From assembly GCF_000177195.2 (NCBI RefSeq), contig NC_015953.1, positions 620,001 to 684,000 of the forward strand: 64,000 nucleotides of DNA, read 5' to 3'. Made by a program: the position numbers and the translations under genes. This stretch comes from Streptomyces sp. SirexAA-E. Lineage in GTDB: Bacteria; Actinomycetota; Actinomycetes; Streptomycetales; Streptomycetaceae. Numbering within the stretch: position 1 is the first letter of the stretch; every line of letters begins with the position of its first letter. Under the pieces are notes generated by a model. It saw only the letters and a program-made list of their open reading frames with translations, had not been told where the DNA came from and did no database searches. Of this stretch, positions 17,304-26,357 are shown piece by piece.

Positions 17304-19049
17304 ATGAGCGCCACCGACATCGCCGATTCGCCTCCCGACGGCCCCGGCCCCGGCCCCGAGTCGCCCGAGAATCCCGGTCATCCGTCACGGCCGGACGGTC
17401 CGGTCGTCGCGATCGGAATCGCCGGGATCGTCGCCGTGGTGCTGTGGGCGAGTCTGGGAGGGGCGTCCTTCCAGGGTTTCTCCGACAGCGCCCTCCCGTG
17501 GGTGCTGAAGAACTTCGCCTGGCTCTTCGTCGTGGCGGCGGACGTCTTCCTCGTCCTGTGCGTGCTCATCGCCTTCAGCCGTTTCGGCCGGATCCGTCTC
17601 GGCCGTGACGACGGCGTGGAACCGGAGTTCACGGATTTCGCCTGGGTGTCGATGATGTTCGCCGCCGGTATGGGCATCGGCCTGATCTTCTACGGCGTGG
17701 GCGAACCGGTCACCCATTACCTGGTGCCGCCGCCCTCCACGGGTGTGCGGGCCGGAACCCCGGAGGCCGCGGGTACGGCCCTGGAGTACTCCTTCTTCCA
17801 CTGGACGCTGACCCCGTGGGCCATCTACGGAGTCGTCGGCCTCTCGCTCGCCTACACGACGTTCCGCCTGGGGCGGGGGAACCGTCTCAGCGCGGTCTTC
17901 GTGCCGCTGATCGGTGAGCGGCTGGCCGACGGGGTGGTGGGGCGGCTGCTGGACCTCCTGGCCGTTTTCGCCACCGTGTTCGGGACCGCGACCAGCCTCG
18001 GTGTGGGGGCACTCCAGATCGCCACGGGACTGCATCTGACCGCGGGAATCGCCAATACCACGGGCCTCCAGCTGATCATCATCGTTTCCCTCGGCGCGGC
18101 ATTCGTGGCTTCGGCTTTCACCGGTCTCCACGGCGGGGTGAAATGGCTCAGTTCCGTGAATCTGGTGATGGCCGCCGTCCTGATGGTCTTCGTCTTCGTC
18201 GTGGGTCCCACCGTCTATCTCCTCGATGTGATGCCTTCGAGCGTGGGCGGCTATCTGAACCAGCTCATTCCGATGGCGAGCCGCACCGGTGCTTTCACGG
18301 ACGGCGGTTGGCTCGGGGAGTGGACGATCTTCTACTGGGCGTGGTGGCTCTCCTGGGCGCCCTTCGTCGGCACGTTCATCGCCCGTATCTCCAAGGGCCG
18401 TACGATCCGTGAGTTCCTCCTCACGGTGCTGCTGGTCCCCTCCGGCGCCTCCGCCGTCTGGTTCTGCGTCCTCGGGGGCACGGGTATCCGCCTCGACGAG
18501 ACCGGCGTGGTCGACATGGCGCAGAAGGAGTCCCAGGGCACCGAGGCGACGCTGTTCGCCATGCTCGACGCGCTGCCGCTCTCGGCGGTCACGTCGTGGT
18601 TCGCCATGATCCTGATCATGATGTACTTCATCACCAGCGCCGACTCCGCCTCCCTGGTGATGGGGTCGCTCACCAGCCGTGGTGCCCTCAACCCTCGTGC
18701 CTGGCTGAACGTCACCTGGGGCATCCTGATGGCCGCCGTGGCCGCCGCGCTGCTCGTCTCGGGCGGTCTGGACTCACTTCAGTCCGCGACCATCCTCGTG
18801 GCCCTGCCGTTCGTCGTCGTGATGCTCGGGCTGTGCTGGGCCACCGTGCGTGAACTCCGCGAGGACCCGAGCGCGGGGCCGCCCCGCGGCCAGGCGCTGC
18901 ACGGGCTGCGCGACGCGATCCGGAAGATGATCGGCGAGACCGTCTCCGAAGGCGTCCCACCCGCGCCCACGCATCCCCGGCTGCGCCGGGTGGCGAAGAC
19001 CCGGGCGCAGCGGCAGGACGAGGAGCAGGAGGAGGATGGCGAGGCGTAG
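17304..19049 (+). CDS. BCCT-family betaine/choline/carnitine transporter
   Basis: Sodium- or proton-coupled osmolyte transporter with 12 predicted helices, 581 residues. Family signatures are present: GMGIGLIFYGVGEPVTHY in helix 3, FFHWTLTPWAIYG, the long WAWWLSWAPFVG segment followed by FIARISKGRTIREF, and FMI/MYFITSADSASLV. Both ends are charged and lie in the cytoplasm; the C-terminal tail (KTRAQRQDEEQEEDGEA) is strongly acidic and basic, as in osmosensing BCCT carriers. ATG 17304 has GGGG just upstream. It is transcribed the same way as the upstream hydrolase, with a 103-bp gap. Confidence 0.93.
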   Translation: MSATDIADSPPDGPGPGPESPENPGHPSRPDGPVVAIGIAGIVAVVLWASLGGASFQGFSDSALPWVLKNFAWLFVVAADVFLVLCVLIAFSRFGRIRLGRDDGVEPEFTDFAWVSMMFAAGMGIGLIFYGVGEPVTHYLVPPPSTGVRAGTPEAAGTALEYSFFHWTLTPWAIYGVVGLSLAYTTFRLGRGNRLSAVFVPLIGERLADGVVGRLLDLLAVFATVFGTATSLGVGALQIATGLHLTAGIANTTGLQLIIIVSLGAAFVASAFTGLHGGVKWLSSVNLVMAAVLMVFVFVVGPTVYLLDVMPSSVGGYLNQLIPMASRTGAFTDGGWLGEWTIFYWAWWLSWAPFVGTFIARISKGRTIREFLLTVLLVPSGASAVWFCVLGGTGIRLDETGVVDMAQKESQGTEATLFAMLDALPLSAVTSWFAMILIMMYFITSADSASLVMGSLTSRGALNPRAWLNVTWGILMAAVAAALLVSGGLDSLQSATILVALPFVVVMLGLCWATVRELREDPSAGPPRGQALHGLRDAIRKMIGETVSEGVPPAPTHPRLRRVAKTRAQRQDEEQEEDGEA

Positions 19050-19136
19050 GACCGCGGGCCCGGCCGGGGCGGGTGGCCGCGACCGGCGTTCCCCGGCCTC
19101 GCCTCGCCGGGCGGTAGGTGGGGCGGGCGGCCGCGG

Positions 19137-19709
19137 CTACGCGGGGGTGAGGCGCCTCAGGCCACCCGGCAGATCCTGGCTCCCCAGGTGGGGCGAGGCC
19201 CGCAGGATCTTCTCGGCGATCCGCCCCTGGGCGATCACGCCGTCGGGGACCGGCGGGACCTTCTCTGCGCCGTACAACATGATCGGGTCCCAGTCGGCCG
19301 GGTCCGAGACACCGCGCCGGTCGACGATCACCGCGCGCGTCGGTACGTCCAGGGCCGCCACGGCCTCGACGACCGCGGCCTCCACACGCCGCGCCTCGTC
19401 GGGGTACAGGCCGTCCAGCCAGAGCGTCTGGATCTCGCAGCCGAGTGGCTCGTACACGTACTGGTCGGTCACGTCGGTGTCCGCCGAGAGCCACCAGTTC
19501 ATCGTGACGGACGCGATGCGCAGGGCGAGCAGGCGGCCGAGCTCCTCCTCGGGCACGAGGACGTCGTCGCCCTCGACGTCGAGTACGACGGCCGCGCCCC
19601 TGACCGGGTGCCGGAGCATGATGCCGTACTTCTCGAAGACCTCCGCCTGTTCGGCGAAGACCGACGTGGCCGCCGATTCGCGGTACCACCGGATGAACCC
19701 GTCAGCCAT
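19137..19709 (-). CDS. Conserved hypothetical protein
   Basis: Soluble protein of 190 residues with normal Streptomyces codon bias. I do not recognise a family. It starts MADGFIRWYRES at ATG 19709; the ribosome site is poor, but no better in-frame start exists close by. Features are mixed alpha/beta composition, a WWLSADTDVTDQYVYEPLGCE segment and no signal or membrane helix. It is divergent from the VWA gene with a 252-bp gap that probably holds both promoters. Confidence 0.7.
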   Translation of the reverse strand: MADGFIRWYRESAATSVFAEQAEVFEKYGIMLRHPVRGAAVVLDVEGDDVLVPEEELGRLLALRIASVTMNWWLSADTDVTDQYVYEPLGCEIQTLWLDGLYPDEARRVEAAVVEAVAALDVPTRAVIVDRRGVSDPADWDPIMLYGAEKVPPVPDGVIAQGRIAEKILRASPHLGSQDLPGGLRRLTPA

Positions 19710-19961
19710 GCCGGCCGGCCGGTCGGTGTGCGCGTGTGCCCATGCTGTCTCCCCCGAGTCCCCGAGTCCCCGACTTCCCCCGGCCGTGCGCCCGTCGTGT
19801 CGGGCACGCCGTCGGCCGGGTGGTGCCACCGTAGCGGGCGGTGCGCGCCGTTTCGGCCGGTGTTTCGAGGGCGCCGGGTGGTCGGGCCCTGTCGCCCCGG
19901 GGACAGCCGGCGGATCACGCCGAGCGGGCCCGAAACGAACACGCGTGCGCGACCATGAGGC

Positions 19962-20708
19962 GTGACCACGACGAACAGCAGCCGGCCCGCCTCCGCCATC
20001 AGCCTTTCCAAGGTGCGGGAGCGCGCGCCCGACCTGGTGAGCCTGTACAAGGTCGCGGGCGACCGGGTCCGCCGGCACGGGCTGGAGGGGGTCCGGGCCG
20101 CGGTGTATCTCGTGCTGGACCGGTCCGGATCCATGCGCCCCTACTACCGTGACGGGAGCATGCAGCACCTGGCCGAACAGGTCCTGTCGCTGTCGGCCCA
20201 TCTGGACGACGACGGAATCGTGCCGGTGGTGTTCTTCTCCACGGACGTGGACGGGTCCACCGACCTGACGCTGGGCGGCCACCGCAGGCGTGTGGACAAG
20301 CTGCACGCGAACCTCGGCCACATGGGCCGCACGAACTACCACTGGGCCATGGACGAGGTCATCGACCACTACCTGGAGTCCGGGAGTTCCGCTCCCGCGC
20401 TGGTCGTCTTCCAGACCGACGGCGGCCCCACCAGCAGGTTCGCCGCCGAACGCTACCTCTGCAAGGCGGCGCGGCTGCCGCTCTTCTGGCAGTTCGTCGG
20501 CTTCGGCGACCCGGACAGCAACGAGTTCGCGTTCCTGCGGCGACTGGACACCCTGGCGGTCCCCGCCGACCGCGTCGTCGACAACGCCGGCTTCTTCCAT
20601 GCCGGCCGCACCCCGAGGAGCACGGCCGACCACGAGCTCTACGACCAGTTGCTGCACGAGTTCCCCGACTGGCTGTCGGCCGCCCGTTCCCTGGGTGTCA
20701 TACGGTGA
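19962..20708 (+). CDS. VWA-domain protein, TerF-like
   Basis: Single von Willebrand factor A domain of 248 residues. The MIDAS metal site is complete: DRSGSMRPYY (first Asp and two Ser), a middle Thr in HMGRTNYHWAMDE, and FQTDGGPT (distal Asp). The closing part (LFWQFVGFGDPDSNEFAFLRRLD) is characteristic of the tellurium-resistance TerF-like VWA group. GTG 19962 gives MTTTNSSRPASAISLSKV. No other ter gene is nearby, so a role in metal stress is only suggested by family. Confidence 0.85.
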   Translation: MTTTNSSRPASAISLSKVRERAPDLVSLYKVAGDRVRRHGLEGVRAAVYLVLDRSGSMRPYYRDGSMQHLAEQVLSLSAHLDDDGIVPVVFFSTDVDGSTDLTLGGHRRRVDKLHANLGHMGRTNYHWAMDEVIDHYLESGSSAPALVVFQTDGGPTSRFAAERYLCKAARLPLFWQFVGFGDPDSNEFAFLRRLDTLAVPADRVVDNAGFFHAGRTPRSTADHELYDQLLHEFPDWLSAARSLGVIR

Positions 20709-20843
20709 AGGGTTGCGCGGTCGGCACCCGGGGTGCACGCGGGGCCTGGCCGGAAAAAGGGGTCTCCGAGCAGCGCGGTGGCGGCTGAGCAGGGACCCCG
20801 GGGTATCGGTTCGGCGGTACCGGCGCCGCTCAGACCCGCCGTC

Positions 20844-22271
20844 TCACTCGGCGGCGGCCGGGGACTCCTTCTTCCTCGCTCCGGGGCCGAAGAAGAAGAC
20901 GAGCGCCGTCAGGATGGCCAGCGCGGTGATCAGCGAGGCCCAGACGAACACCTGGGAGATGGTGTCGGCGGCTCCCGCTCCGTCGGTGAAGGGGACGAGG
21001 AGGACGGCGAGTCCGACGGATCCGCCGATGGTGAGCGCGGTCTGCAGGATGCCCGCGGTGACGCCGGCGTGCTCCGGCGGCGCCGTGGTGAGGATGACCA
21101 TGTTGAACGGGATGATCGCCACACCGACCCCGATGCCGATCAGTACGATCTGCGGCAGCACTCCGCTCGCGTAGGAGCTGTCACCGTCCAGCAGGGTCAG
21201 CCAGCCGACCCCGGCCAGGACGACGACGAGACCGCCGACCGCCCGTATCTTGAGGTCGACGGCGGCGACGAACCTGGTCAGTACCTGCGTGGTCAGCAGC
21301 AGGGCGACACCGAAGGGCAGGATCGCGAGCCCGCTTCCCAGGGCGTTGAAGCCGAGCACGTTCTGGAGGTACTGCACCAGGTAGATCAGGAAGCTGGTGA
21401 GGACCGCCGCGAGGAGCAGCAGGTCGAGGAAGGCTCCGGCGCGCGTCCGGTCGGTGAAGATCTTGCCCGGCAGCAGGGGTTCGGCGGTGCGCCGGTCCAC
21501 CACGAGCAGGACCGCCCACAGGACCACCGACGCGGCGAGCGCGCCGAGCGTCGTGCCGTCGCCCCAGCCCTTCTCGGCCGCGTGCACGAGTCCGTAGACG
21601 CCGGCGGTGACGGCGAGGGTGACCAGCAGGGCGCTGGGCAGGCCGAGCGAGCGGGTCTGTGTGCTGTCGTCCTTCAGCCCGAGGACGCGGAGGCCGATGA
21701 GGATGACGACCAGGCCGACGGGGACGTTGACGAGCAGGCTCCAGCGCCAGTCCCCCGCCCAGGTCAGTACACCGCCGAGGACCATGCCCGCGGACGCGCC
21801 GAGTCCGGTCACCGTGGAGTAGAGGCCGAAGGCGCGCCGGCGCCGCTCCCCGTCGAAGACGACGGCCAGCAGGGCCAGTCCGGTCGGTCCGGCGATGGCG
21901 GCCCCGGCTCCCTGGAGCACGCGGCCTACCAGCAGGACCTCCAGGTCGGGGGCGAGGCCGGCGACCAGGGAGGCGATCACCACCAGGCCGATCCCGCCGA
22001 GGAAGACCTTCCGGTGGCCCAGCACGTCACCGAGGCGTCCGGCGAACAGCAGCAGCCCCCCGAAGGCGAGCAGGAAGGCGTTCGGGACCCAGGAGCCGCT
22101 GGTGGCGGAGACCCCCAGGTCGTCCTGGAGCGTGGGCAGGGCGACGTTCACGATCGTGCCGTCGAGCTGGAGCATGAACTCCGCTCCGACGATCGCCGTC
22201 AGGGCGAGGGCCCAGGGCCTGGACGGCGCCTGGGGTGCGGGAACCCCGTCGGAGACGGTGTCGGTGGTCAT
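20844..22271 (-). CDS. MFS drug exporter, DHA2 (EmrB/QacA) type
   Basis: Proton-driven efflux pump with 14 predicted helices, 475 residues. Motifs: QLDGTIVNVALPTLQDDLG in helix 1, motif A variant GRLGDVLGHRKVF, motif C GASAGMVLGGVLT and WRWSLLVNVPVG. ATG 22271 has a strong GGAGGACATCC site. It is divergent from a TetR gene with an operator in the shared promoter, so it is almost certainly repressed by that regulator and induced by a small molecule. Loss of the last charged residues (GARKKESPAAAE) has no obvious meaning. Confidence 0.92.
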   Translation of the reverse strand: MTTDTVSDGVPAPQAPSRPWALALTAIVGAEFMLQLDGTIVNVALPTLQDDLGVSATSGSWVPNAFLLAFGGLLLFAGRLGDVLGHRKVFLGGIGLVVIASLVAGLAPDLEVLLVGRVLQGAGAAIAGPTGLALLAVVFDGERRRRAFGLYSTVTGLGASAGMVLGGVLTWAGDWRWSLLVNVPVGLVVILIGLRVLGLKDDSTQTRSLGLPSALLVTLAVTAGVYGLVHAAEKGWGDGTTLGALAASVVLWAVLLVVDRRTAEPLLPGKIFTDRTRAGAFLDLLLLAAVLTSFLIYLVQYLQNVLGFNALGSGLAILPFGVALLLTTQVLTRFVAAVDLKIRAVGGLVVVLAGVGWLTLLDGDSSYASGVLPQIVLIGIGVGVAIIPFNMVILTTAPPEHAGVTAGILQTALTIGGSVGLAVLLVPFTDGAGAADTISQVFVWASLITALAILTALVFFFGPGARKKESPAAAE

Positions 22272-22315
22272 GGATGTCCTCCACGTTCGACGGCCCGGGT
22301 TATATGGTGAGATGG

Positions 22316-22358
22316 CCTCAGGTTAAGTGGAGGCAGTTAACCTGAGGCAACCTCAGGT
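22316..22358. promoter_or_regulatory. TetR operator with three half-sites
   Basis: CCTCAGGTTAA (22316-22326) and TTAACCTGAGG (22337-22347) form a perfect inverted repeat with a 10-bp spacer. The second arm also pairs with a third copy to make ACCTGAGG-CAA-CCTCAGGT (22340-22358), a perfect 19-bp operator. The site lies between the divergent MFS and TetR starts. Confidence 0.8.
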
Positions 22359-22379
22359 AGTCAAGTGGAGGCGGTACCC

Positions 22380-22976
22380 GTGTCAGACGCCCAGCCGTAC
22401 ATCGCCCGGCGGCCCAAGCGGGCCGACGGTGCCCGCAACTACGACGCGATCCTCTCCGCGGCCCGCAAGGCCTTCGAGACCCAGGGCGCGGACGCCTCGC
22501 TGGAGGAGATCGCCGGACAGGCGGGGGTGGCGATCGGCACGCTCTACCGGCACTTCCCCACCAGGGCGTCCCTGGTCGAGGCGACCACCAGGGAGGGGCT
22601 GGCGGAGCTGATCAGCCGGGCCGAGGCCCTGGCGGGCACGGAGGACCCGCTGGCCGCCCTGGACGAGTGGATGCGGCGGGCCGTACGGCACATCAGCACC
22701 TTCCGGGGCCTGGTCGGCATCCTGACCCGGAGCATGTACGACGAGGGCACACCGTCGCACGCCGCGTGCAGCGCCATGCACAGCAGCGGGGCACATCTGC
22801 TGCGCGCCGCCCAGGAGGCCGGGCGGGTACGCGAGGACCTCACCGCCGACGAGCTGTTCGACCTGCTGAGCGGGGCCGCCTGGGTGCGGGAGAACGCCCT
22901 GGCCGACCGCGACGGCAGCCCCCGCTTCGTCCAGATGGTCCTGGAGGGCATCGTGACCCGCCCCGCGGCCGGCTGA
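22380..22976 (+). CDS. TetR-family repressor of the divergent MFS pump
   Basis: Repressor of 198 residues. N-terminal helix-turn-helix (about 15-62): ADGARNYDAILSAARKAFE, ADASLEEIAGQAGVAIGTLYRHFP. The C-terminal ligand domain has LISRAEALAG and FRGLVGILTRSMYDEG. GTG 22380 is chosen over the GTG at 22365 because GGAGG lies 8 nt upstream of it. The start is 22 bp from the operator, consistent with autoregulation. Confidence 0.9.
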   Translation: MSDAQPYIARRPKRADGARNYDAILSAARKAFETQGADASLEEIAGQAGVAIGTLYRHFPTRASLVEATTREGLAELISRAEALAGTEDPLAALDEWMRRAVRHISTFRGLVGILTRSMYDEGTPSHAACSAMHSSGAHLLRAAQEAGRVREDLTADELFDLLSGAAWVRENALADRDGSPRFVQMVLEGIVTRPAAG

Positions 22977-23056
22977 CCGGGCCGCCCCGCCACCGATCCG
23001 CCCCGCGAGCGTGCCGACCACCCCGGTCCCGCCGGGGCGGCGCTCCTGAGCGGTGA

Positions 23057-23581
23057 TCAGCGCGTCCGGGTAGTCCCACAGCGCCTTTCCGGCCGCCTCG
23101 GCGCCGGCCGCGTCCTCGGCCTGAAGCGACCCATGGTCTGCTCCCCGAAGAACGCGCGTCCGGTGGCCGGCAGCGGCGACGCCACGTCGACGGTCTGCAC
23201 GGCGCCCGAGCAGCCGGACTGGAGCTGGAACGTCGGGATGCCGTCGATCCTCAGCCGGTCGGCGATCACGTTGACCGTGGCGGGCATCAGGGTGTCGGGG
23301 GTCGCCGTGCCGAGCACCACGAGATCGACGTCCCCGGCACCGAGCCCGGCACCGGCCAGGGCGCGCGCGGCGGCGATCTCACCGAGGTCCGCCCATGACT
23401 GACCCGGGCGGCCGGTGGCCAGGTCGACGGCCAGGTGCCGGGTCCTCGTCCCGATGAACGTGTCGACCCACTGCCGCCAGAGCCGGTCCGTTCCGAAGCG
23501 TACGGCCAGGGCGGCGGTGTCGATCGGGGGCCCCGGCAGCGCCGATCCCACCGACAGGACGCGCACCGTGCGGTCACTCAT
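23057..23581 (-). pseudogene. Truncated ketoacyl-ACP synthase III-like gene
   Basis: The N-terminal half of a KAS III (FabH-like) condensing enzyme. It has an excellent AAAGGAG ribosome site before ATG 23581, then VRVLSVGSALPGPPID, the DVDLVVLGTATPDTLMP strand and active-site Cys124 in LQSGCSGAVQ. Intact enzymes are about 320-350 residues with catalytic His and Asn in the second half. Here the frame ends at 174 after a Pro/Arg-rich tail that looks out of frame. A neighbouring frame continues with good codon bias (AEAAGKALWDYPDALITAQE), so a deletion or frameshift soon after residue 140 is likely. Probably non-functional. Confidence 0.65.
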
Positions 23582-23691
23582 GGCGGACTCCTTTCGCGCT
23601 ACCGATTCCGGACGCCAAGGTCGCCGCCTAAAGAGGGACCAAGTGCTTCCACCCTCCCCGCCGTTGCCGCGGATCCGTGCGGCCTGAGGCC

Positions 23692-23705
23692 TCGTCATAT
23701 GACGA
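23692..23705. promoter_or_regulatory. 14-bp palindrome upstream of amino-acid ABC operon
   Basis: Perfect palindrome TCGTCATATGACGA, 128 bp upstream of the binding-protein start and AT-rich against its surroundings. A candidate operator or activator site; no regulator gene is adjacent. Confidence 0.4.
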
Positions 23706-23833
23706 TCATGTGAACGAATGCCGGTGCTGGGCGGGTAACCGGTCCGTACGGCGAAAAGCAGTGATGCCTTGGCCTACGATCGGCGCTCGTACGGTCGGCA
23801 CCTCCCGGCCGGCCCCCGTCCCAGGAGGTAACA

Positions 23834-24655
23834 GTGCCGCGTGTCCGCGTCCCCGCAGTTCTCACCGCTTGCGCCGCGGTGGTCGGACTGGTCCTCACCA
23901 CCGGTTGCTCGTCGTCCGGCGACGGGCCCGGGCAGGCCAAGGGCGGCGTGGACGTGGTGGAGAAGGACAAGCTGACCACGTGCACGCACCTGCCCTACCC
24001 GCCCTTCCAGTCCGAGCAGGACGGCAAGGTCGTCGGCTTCGACGTGGCTCTGGTCGACCTGGTCGCGAAGAACCTGGACGTCGAGCAGAAGATCCTGGAC
24101 ACCCCGTTCGAGAACTTCAAGACCGGCGCCTTCCTCAACTCGGGCGAGTGCGACCTCGCGGCCGCCGGTATGACGATCACCGACGAGCGGAAGAAGAACG
24201 TCGACTTCTCCGTCCCGTACTTCGACGCCACCCAGGCGCTGCTGACCACGAAGAAGAGCGGCGTCACGGCGCTGGCCGACGTGAAGTCGAAGAAGCTCAA
24301 GCTCGGCGCCCAGGCCGAGACCACCGGCGAGAGCTACGCCACGGGTCAGGGCTTCGACCCGGTGGCCTTCGAGAGCTCCGACGCCGTGCTCAACGGCCTG
24401 CGTACCGGCCAGGTCGACGCCGTCGTCATCGACTACCCGGTGGTCCAGGGCTGGCTGAAGGACAAGGCGAACGCGGACGCCTTCGCCCTCGGCGAGAACA
24501 TCGAGACCGGCGAGCAGTACGGCTTCTCGGTCAAGAAGGGCAACACCGAGCTGAAGGCGGCGATCGACAAGGCGATCACCGACGCCCGCGCCGACGGCAC
24601 GTACGACAAGCTCTACGAGCAGTGGATCGGGCCGCTTCCCGAGGGCCGCTCGTGA
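23834..24655 (+). CDS. Polar amino-acid ABC transporter substrate-binding lipoprotein
   Basis: Type II periplasmic-binding-fold lipoprotein, 273 residues. The lipobox LTTGC places the lipidated Cys at 25. Family segments: [52 protein letters not shown] (ligand site) and [17 protein letters not shown] 23834 has a textbook AGGAGG site. Its stop overlaps the permease GTG by four bases. First gene of a three-gene importer operon; a Gln, Glu or cystine-type ligand is plausible. Confidence 0.93.
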   Translation: MPRVRVPAVLTACAAVVGLVLTTGCSSSGDGPGQAKGGVDVVEKDKLTTCTHLPYPPFQSEQDGKVVGFDVALVDLVAKNLDVEQKILDTPFENFKTGAFLNSGECDLAAAGMTITDERKKNVDFSVPYFDATQALLTTKKSGVTALADVKSKKLKLGAQAETTGESYATGQGFDPVAFESSDAVLNGLRTGQVDAVVIDYPVVQGWLKDKANADAFALGENIETGEQYGFSVKKGNTELKAAIDKAITDARADGTYDKLYEQWIGPLPEGRS

Positions 24656-25452
24656 CCTCCCGGCTCTCCCGGCGCCAGTGGCGCCGCGTGTCCCGCGTCG
24701 TGCAGTACGTGCTGTTCTTCGCCGTCGTCGCCCTCCTGGTCGCGCTGGCCGACTGGAAGCAGCTGGGCAACCAGTTCGCCCAGACGGACCTGGTCGCCCG
24801 GCTGTTCCCCGACATCATCACCACCGCCCTGGTCAACACCGTCGTCTACACCGCCTCCGGGTTCCTCTTCGGCCTGGTGCTCGGACTGGTCGTCGCGCTG
24901 ATGCGGCTGTCGTCGGTGGCGCCGTACCGCTGGGCGGCCGGTGTGTACATCGAGATCTTCCGGGGTCTGCCCGCGCTGCTGATCTTCATCTTCGTCGGTG
25001 TGGCCGTCCCGCTCGCCTTCCCCGGCACGGAGATACCCGGCGGCACCTACGGGAAGGTCGCGCTCGGCCTGGGGCTGGTCGCCGCCGCCTACATGGCCGA
25101 GACCTTCCGCGCGGGCATCCAGGCGGTGCCCAAGGGCCAGATGGAGGCGGCCCGTTCGCTGGGCTTCTCGCACGCGCGGGCGATGGTCTCCGTCGTCATC
25201 CCGCAGGCACTCCGCGTCGTCGTCCCGCCGCTCACCAACGAACTGGTCCTGCTCTTCAAGGACTCCTCGCTGGTCCTCTTCCTCGGCGTCACCCTCCAGG
25301 AGCGCGAACTGACCAAGTTCGGCCGCGACCTGGCGAGCCAGACCGCCAACTCCACGCCCATCCTCGTCGCCGGGCTCTGCTACCTCCTGGTGACCATTCC
25401 GTTGAGCTTCGTGGTCCGACGCCTCGAAGCCCGCGCCGCCCGAGCCAGGTGA
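24652..25452 (+). CDS. Amino-acid ABC transporter permease, HisM/GlnP type
   Basis: Inner-membrane permease of 266 residues with about five helices. The polar amino-acid permease motifs are clear: [30 protein letters not shown] and the EAA loop region [24 protein letters not shown] that docks on the ATPase. Only one permease gene is present, so it probably homodimerises. GTG 24652 overlaps the upstream stop; the stop lies 14 bp before the ATPase start. Confidence 0.93.
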   Translation: MTSRLSRRQWRRVSRVVQYVLFFAVVALLVALADWKQLGNQFAQTDLVARLFPDIITTALVNTVVYTASGFLFGLVLGLVVALMRLSSVAPYRWAAGVYIEIFRGLPALLIFIFVGVAVPLAFPGTEIPGGTYGKVALGLGLVAAAYMAETFRAGIQAVPKGQMEAARSLGFSHARAMVSVVIPQALRVVVPPLTNELVLLFKDSSLVLFLGVTLQERELTKFGRDLASQTANSTPILVAGLCYLLVTIPLSFVVRRLEARAARAR

Positions 25453-25466
25453 AGGTGAAGGAAGCC

Positions 25467-26249
25467 ATGGCATCCGACGACAACGACGCGACCCCGCAGC
25501 CGGCGGAGATCGAGATCCGCGATCTGCACAAGTCCTTCGGCGCCACCGAGGTGCTGCGCGGCATCGACCTCCAGGTGGCGTCCGGCGAGGTGGTCTGCGT
25601 CATCGGGCCTTCCGGCTCCGGCAAGTCCACCCTGCTGCGCTGCGTCAACCTCCTGGAGGAACCGTCCCGCGGGCGGATCGTGGTGTCCGGCACCGACATC
25701 ACCGATCCGGACGTCGACATCGACGCCGCCCGCCGCCGTATCGGCATGGTCTTCCAGCAGTTCAACCTCTTCCCCCACCTCACCGTCGCCGACAACCTCG
25801 TCCTGCCCCAGCGCCGGGTGCTGGGCCGGGACAAGCGGACCGCCGCCCGCGTCGCACAGGAGAACCTGCGACGGGTCGCCCTGGAGGACAAGGCAGGGGC
25901 CTACCCCGCGCAGCTCTCCGGCGGCCAGCAGCAGCGGGTGGCCATCGCCAGGGCACTGGCCATGGACCCGGGGGTGATGCTCTTCGACGAACCGACCTCC
26001 GCGCTCGACCCGGAACTGGTGGGCGACGTACTGGCGGTCATGCGCTCGCTGGCGGCGGACGGCATGACGATGATGGTCGTCACCCACGAGATGAGCTTCG
26101 CCCGCGAGGTCGCGGACCGGGTGGTGTTCATGGACGAGGGCCGGGTCGTCGAACAGGGCCCGGCGGCGCAGGTGGTCGGCTCCCCGCGGCACGAGCGCAC
26201 CCGTAACTTCCTCACCCGCATCCTCGACCCGGCGGCGTCGGAGCTCTGA
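25467..26249 (+). CDS. Amino-acid ABC transporter ATP-binding protein, GlnQ type
   Basis: ATPase subunit of 260 residues. Walker [11 protein letters not shown]-loop [14 protein letters not shown], signature [15 protein letters not shown], Walker [15 protein letters not shown] and H-loop VVTHEM are all intact. I chose ATG 25467 because AAGGAAG precedes it by a few bases; the GTG at 25449, overlapping the permease stop, is the alternative and would add six residues. Last gene of the importer operon. Confidence 0.93.
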   Translation: MASDDNDATPQPAEIEIRDLHKSFGATEVLRGIDLQVASGEVVCVIGPSGSGKSTLLRCVNLLEEPSRGRIVVSGTDITDPDVDIDAARRRIGMVFQQFNLFPHLTVADNLVLPQRRVLGRDKRTAARVAQENLRRVALEDKAGAYPAQLSGGQQQRVAIARALAMDPGVMLFDEPTSALDPELVGDVLAVMRSLAADGMTMMVVTHEMSFAREVADRVVFMDEGRVVEQGPAAQVVGSPRHERTRNFLTRILDPAASEL

Positions 26250-26357
26250 CCCGCGACGGGCCGCTCACGCGGGGGCCGCGTGGTCCCCGCCCCGGTCCCG
26301 GGGACGCCCCGTCCCGTGCGGACGGCCGGCGATCCGCCGACCATCCGCGGGAGGCGT

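Noticed and set aside
20724-20736. GCACCC/GGGTGC dyad between the VWA and MFS genes
   Set aside because: Almost no loop is possible, so it is unlikely to act as a terminator hairpin.
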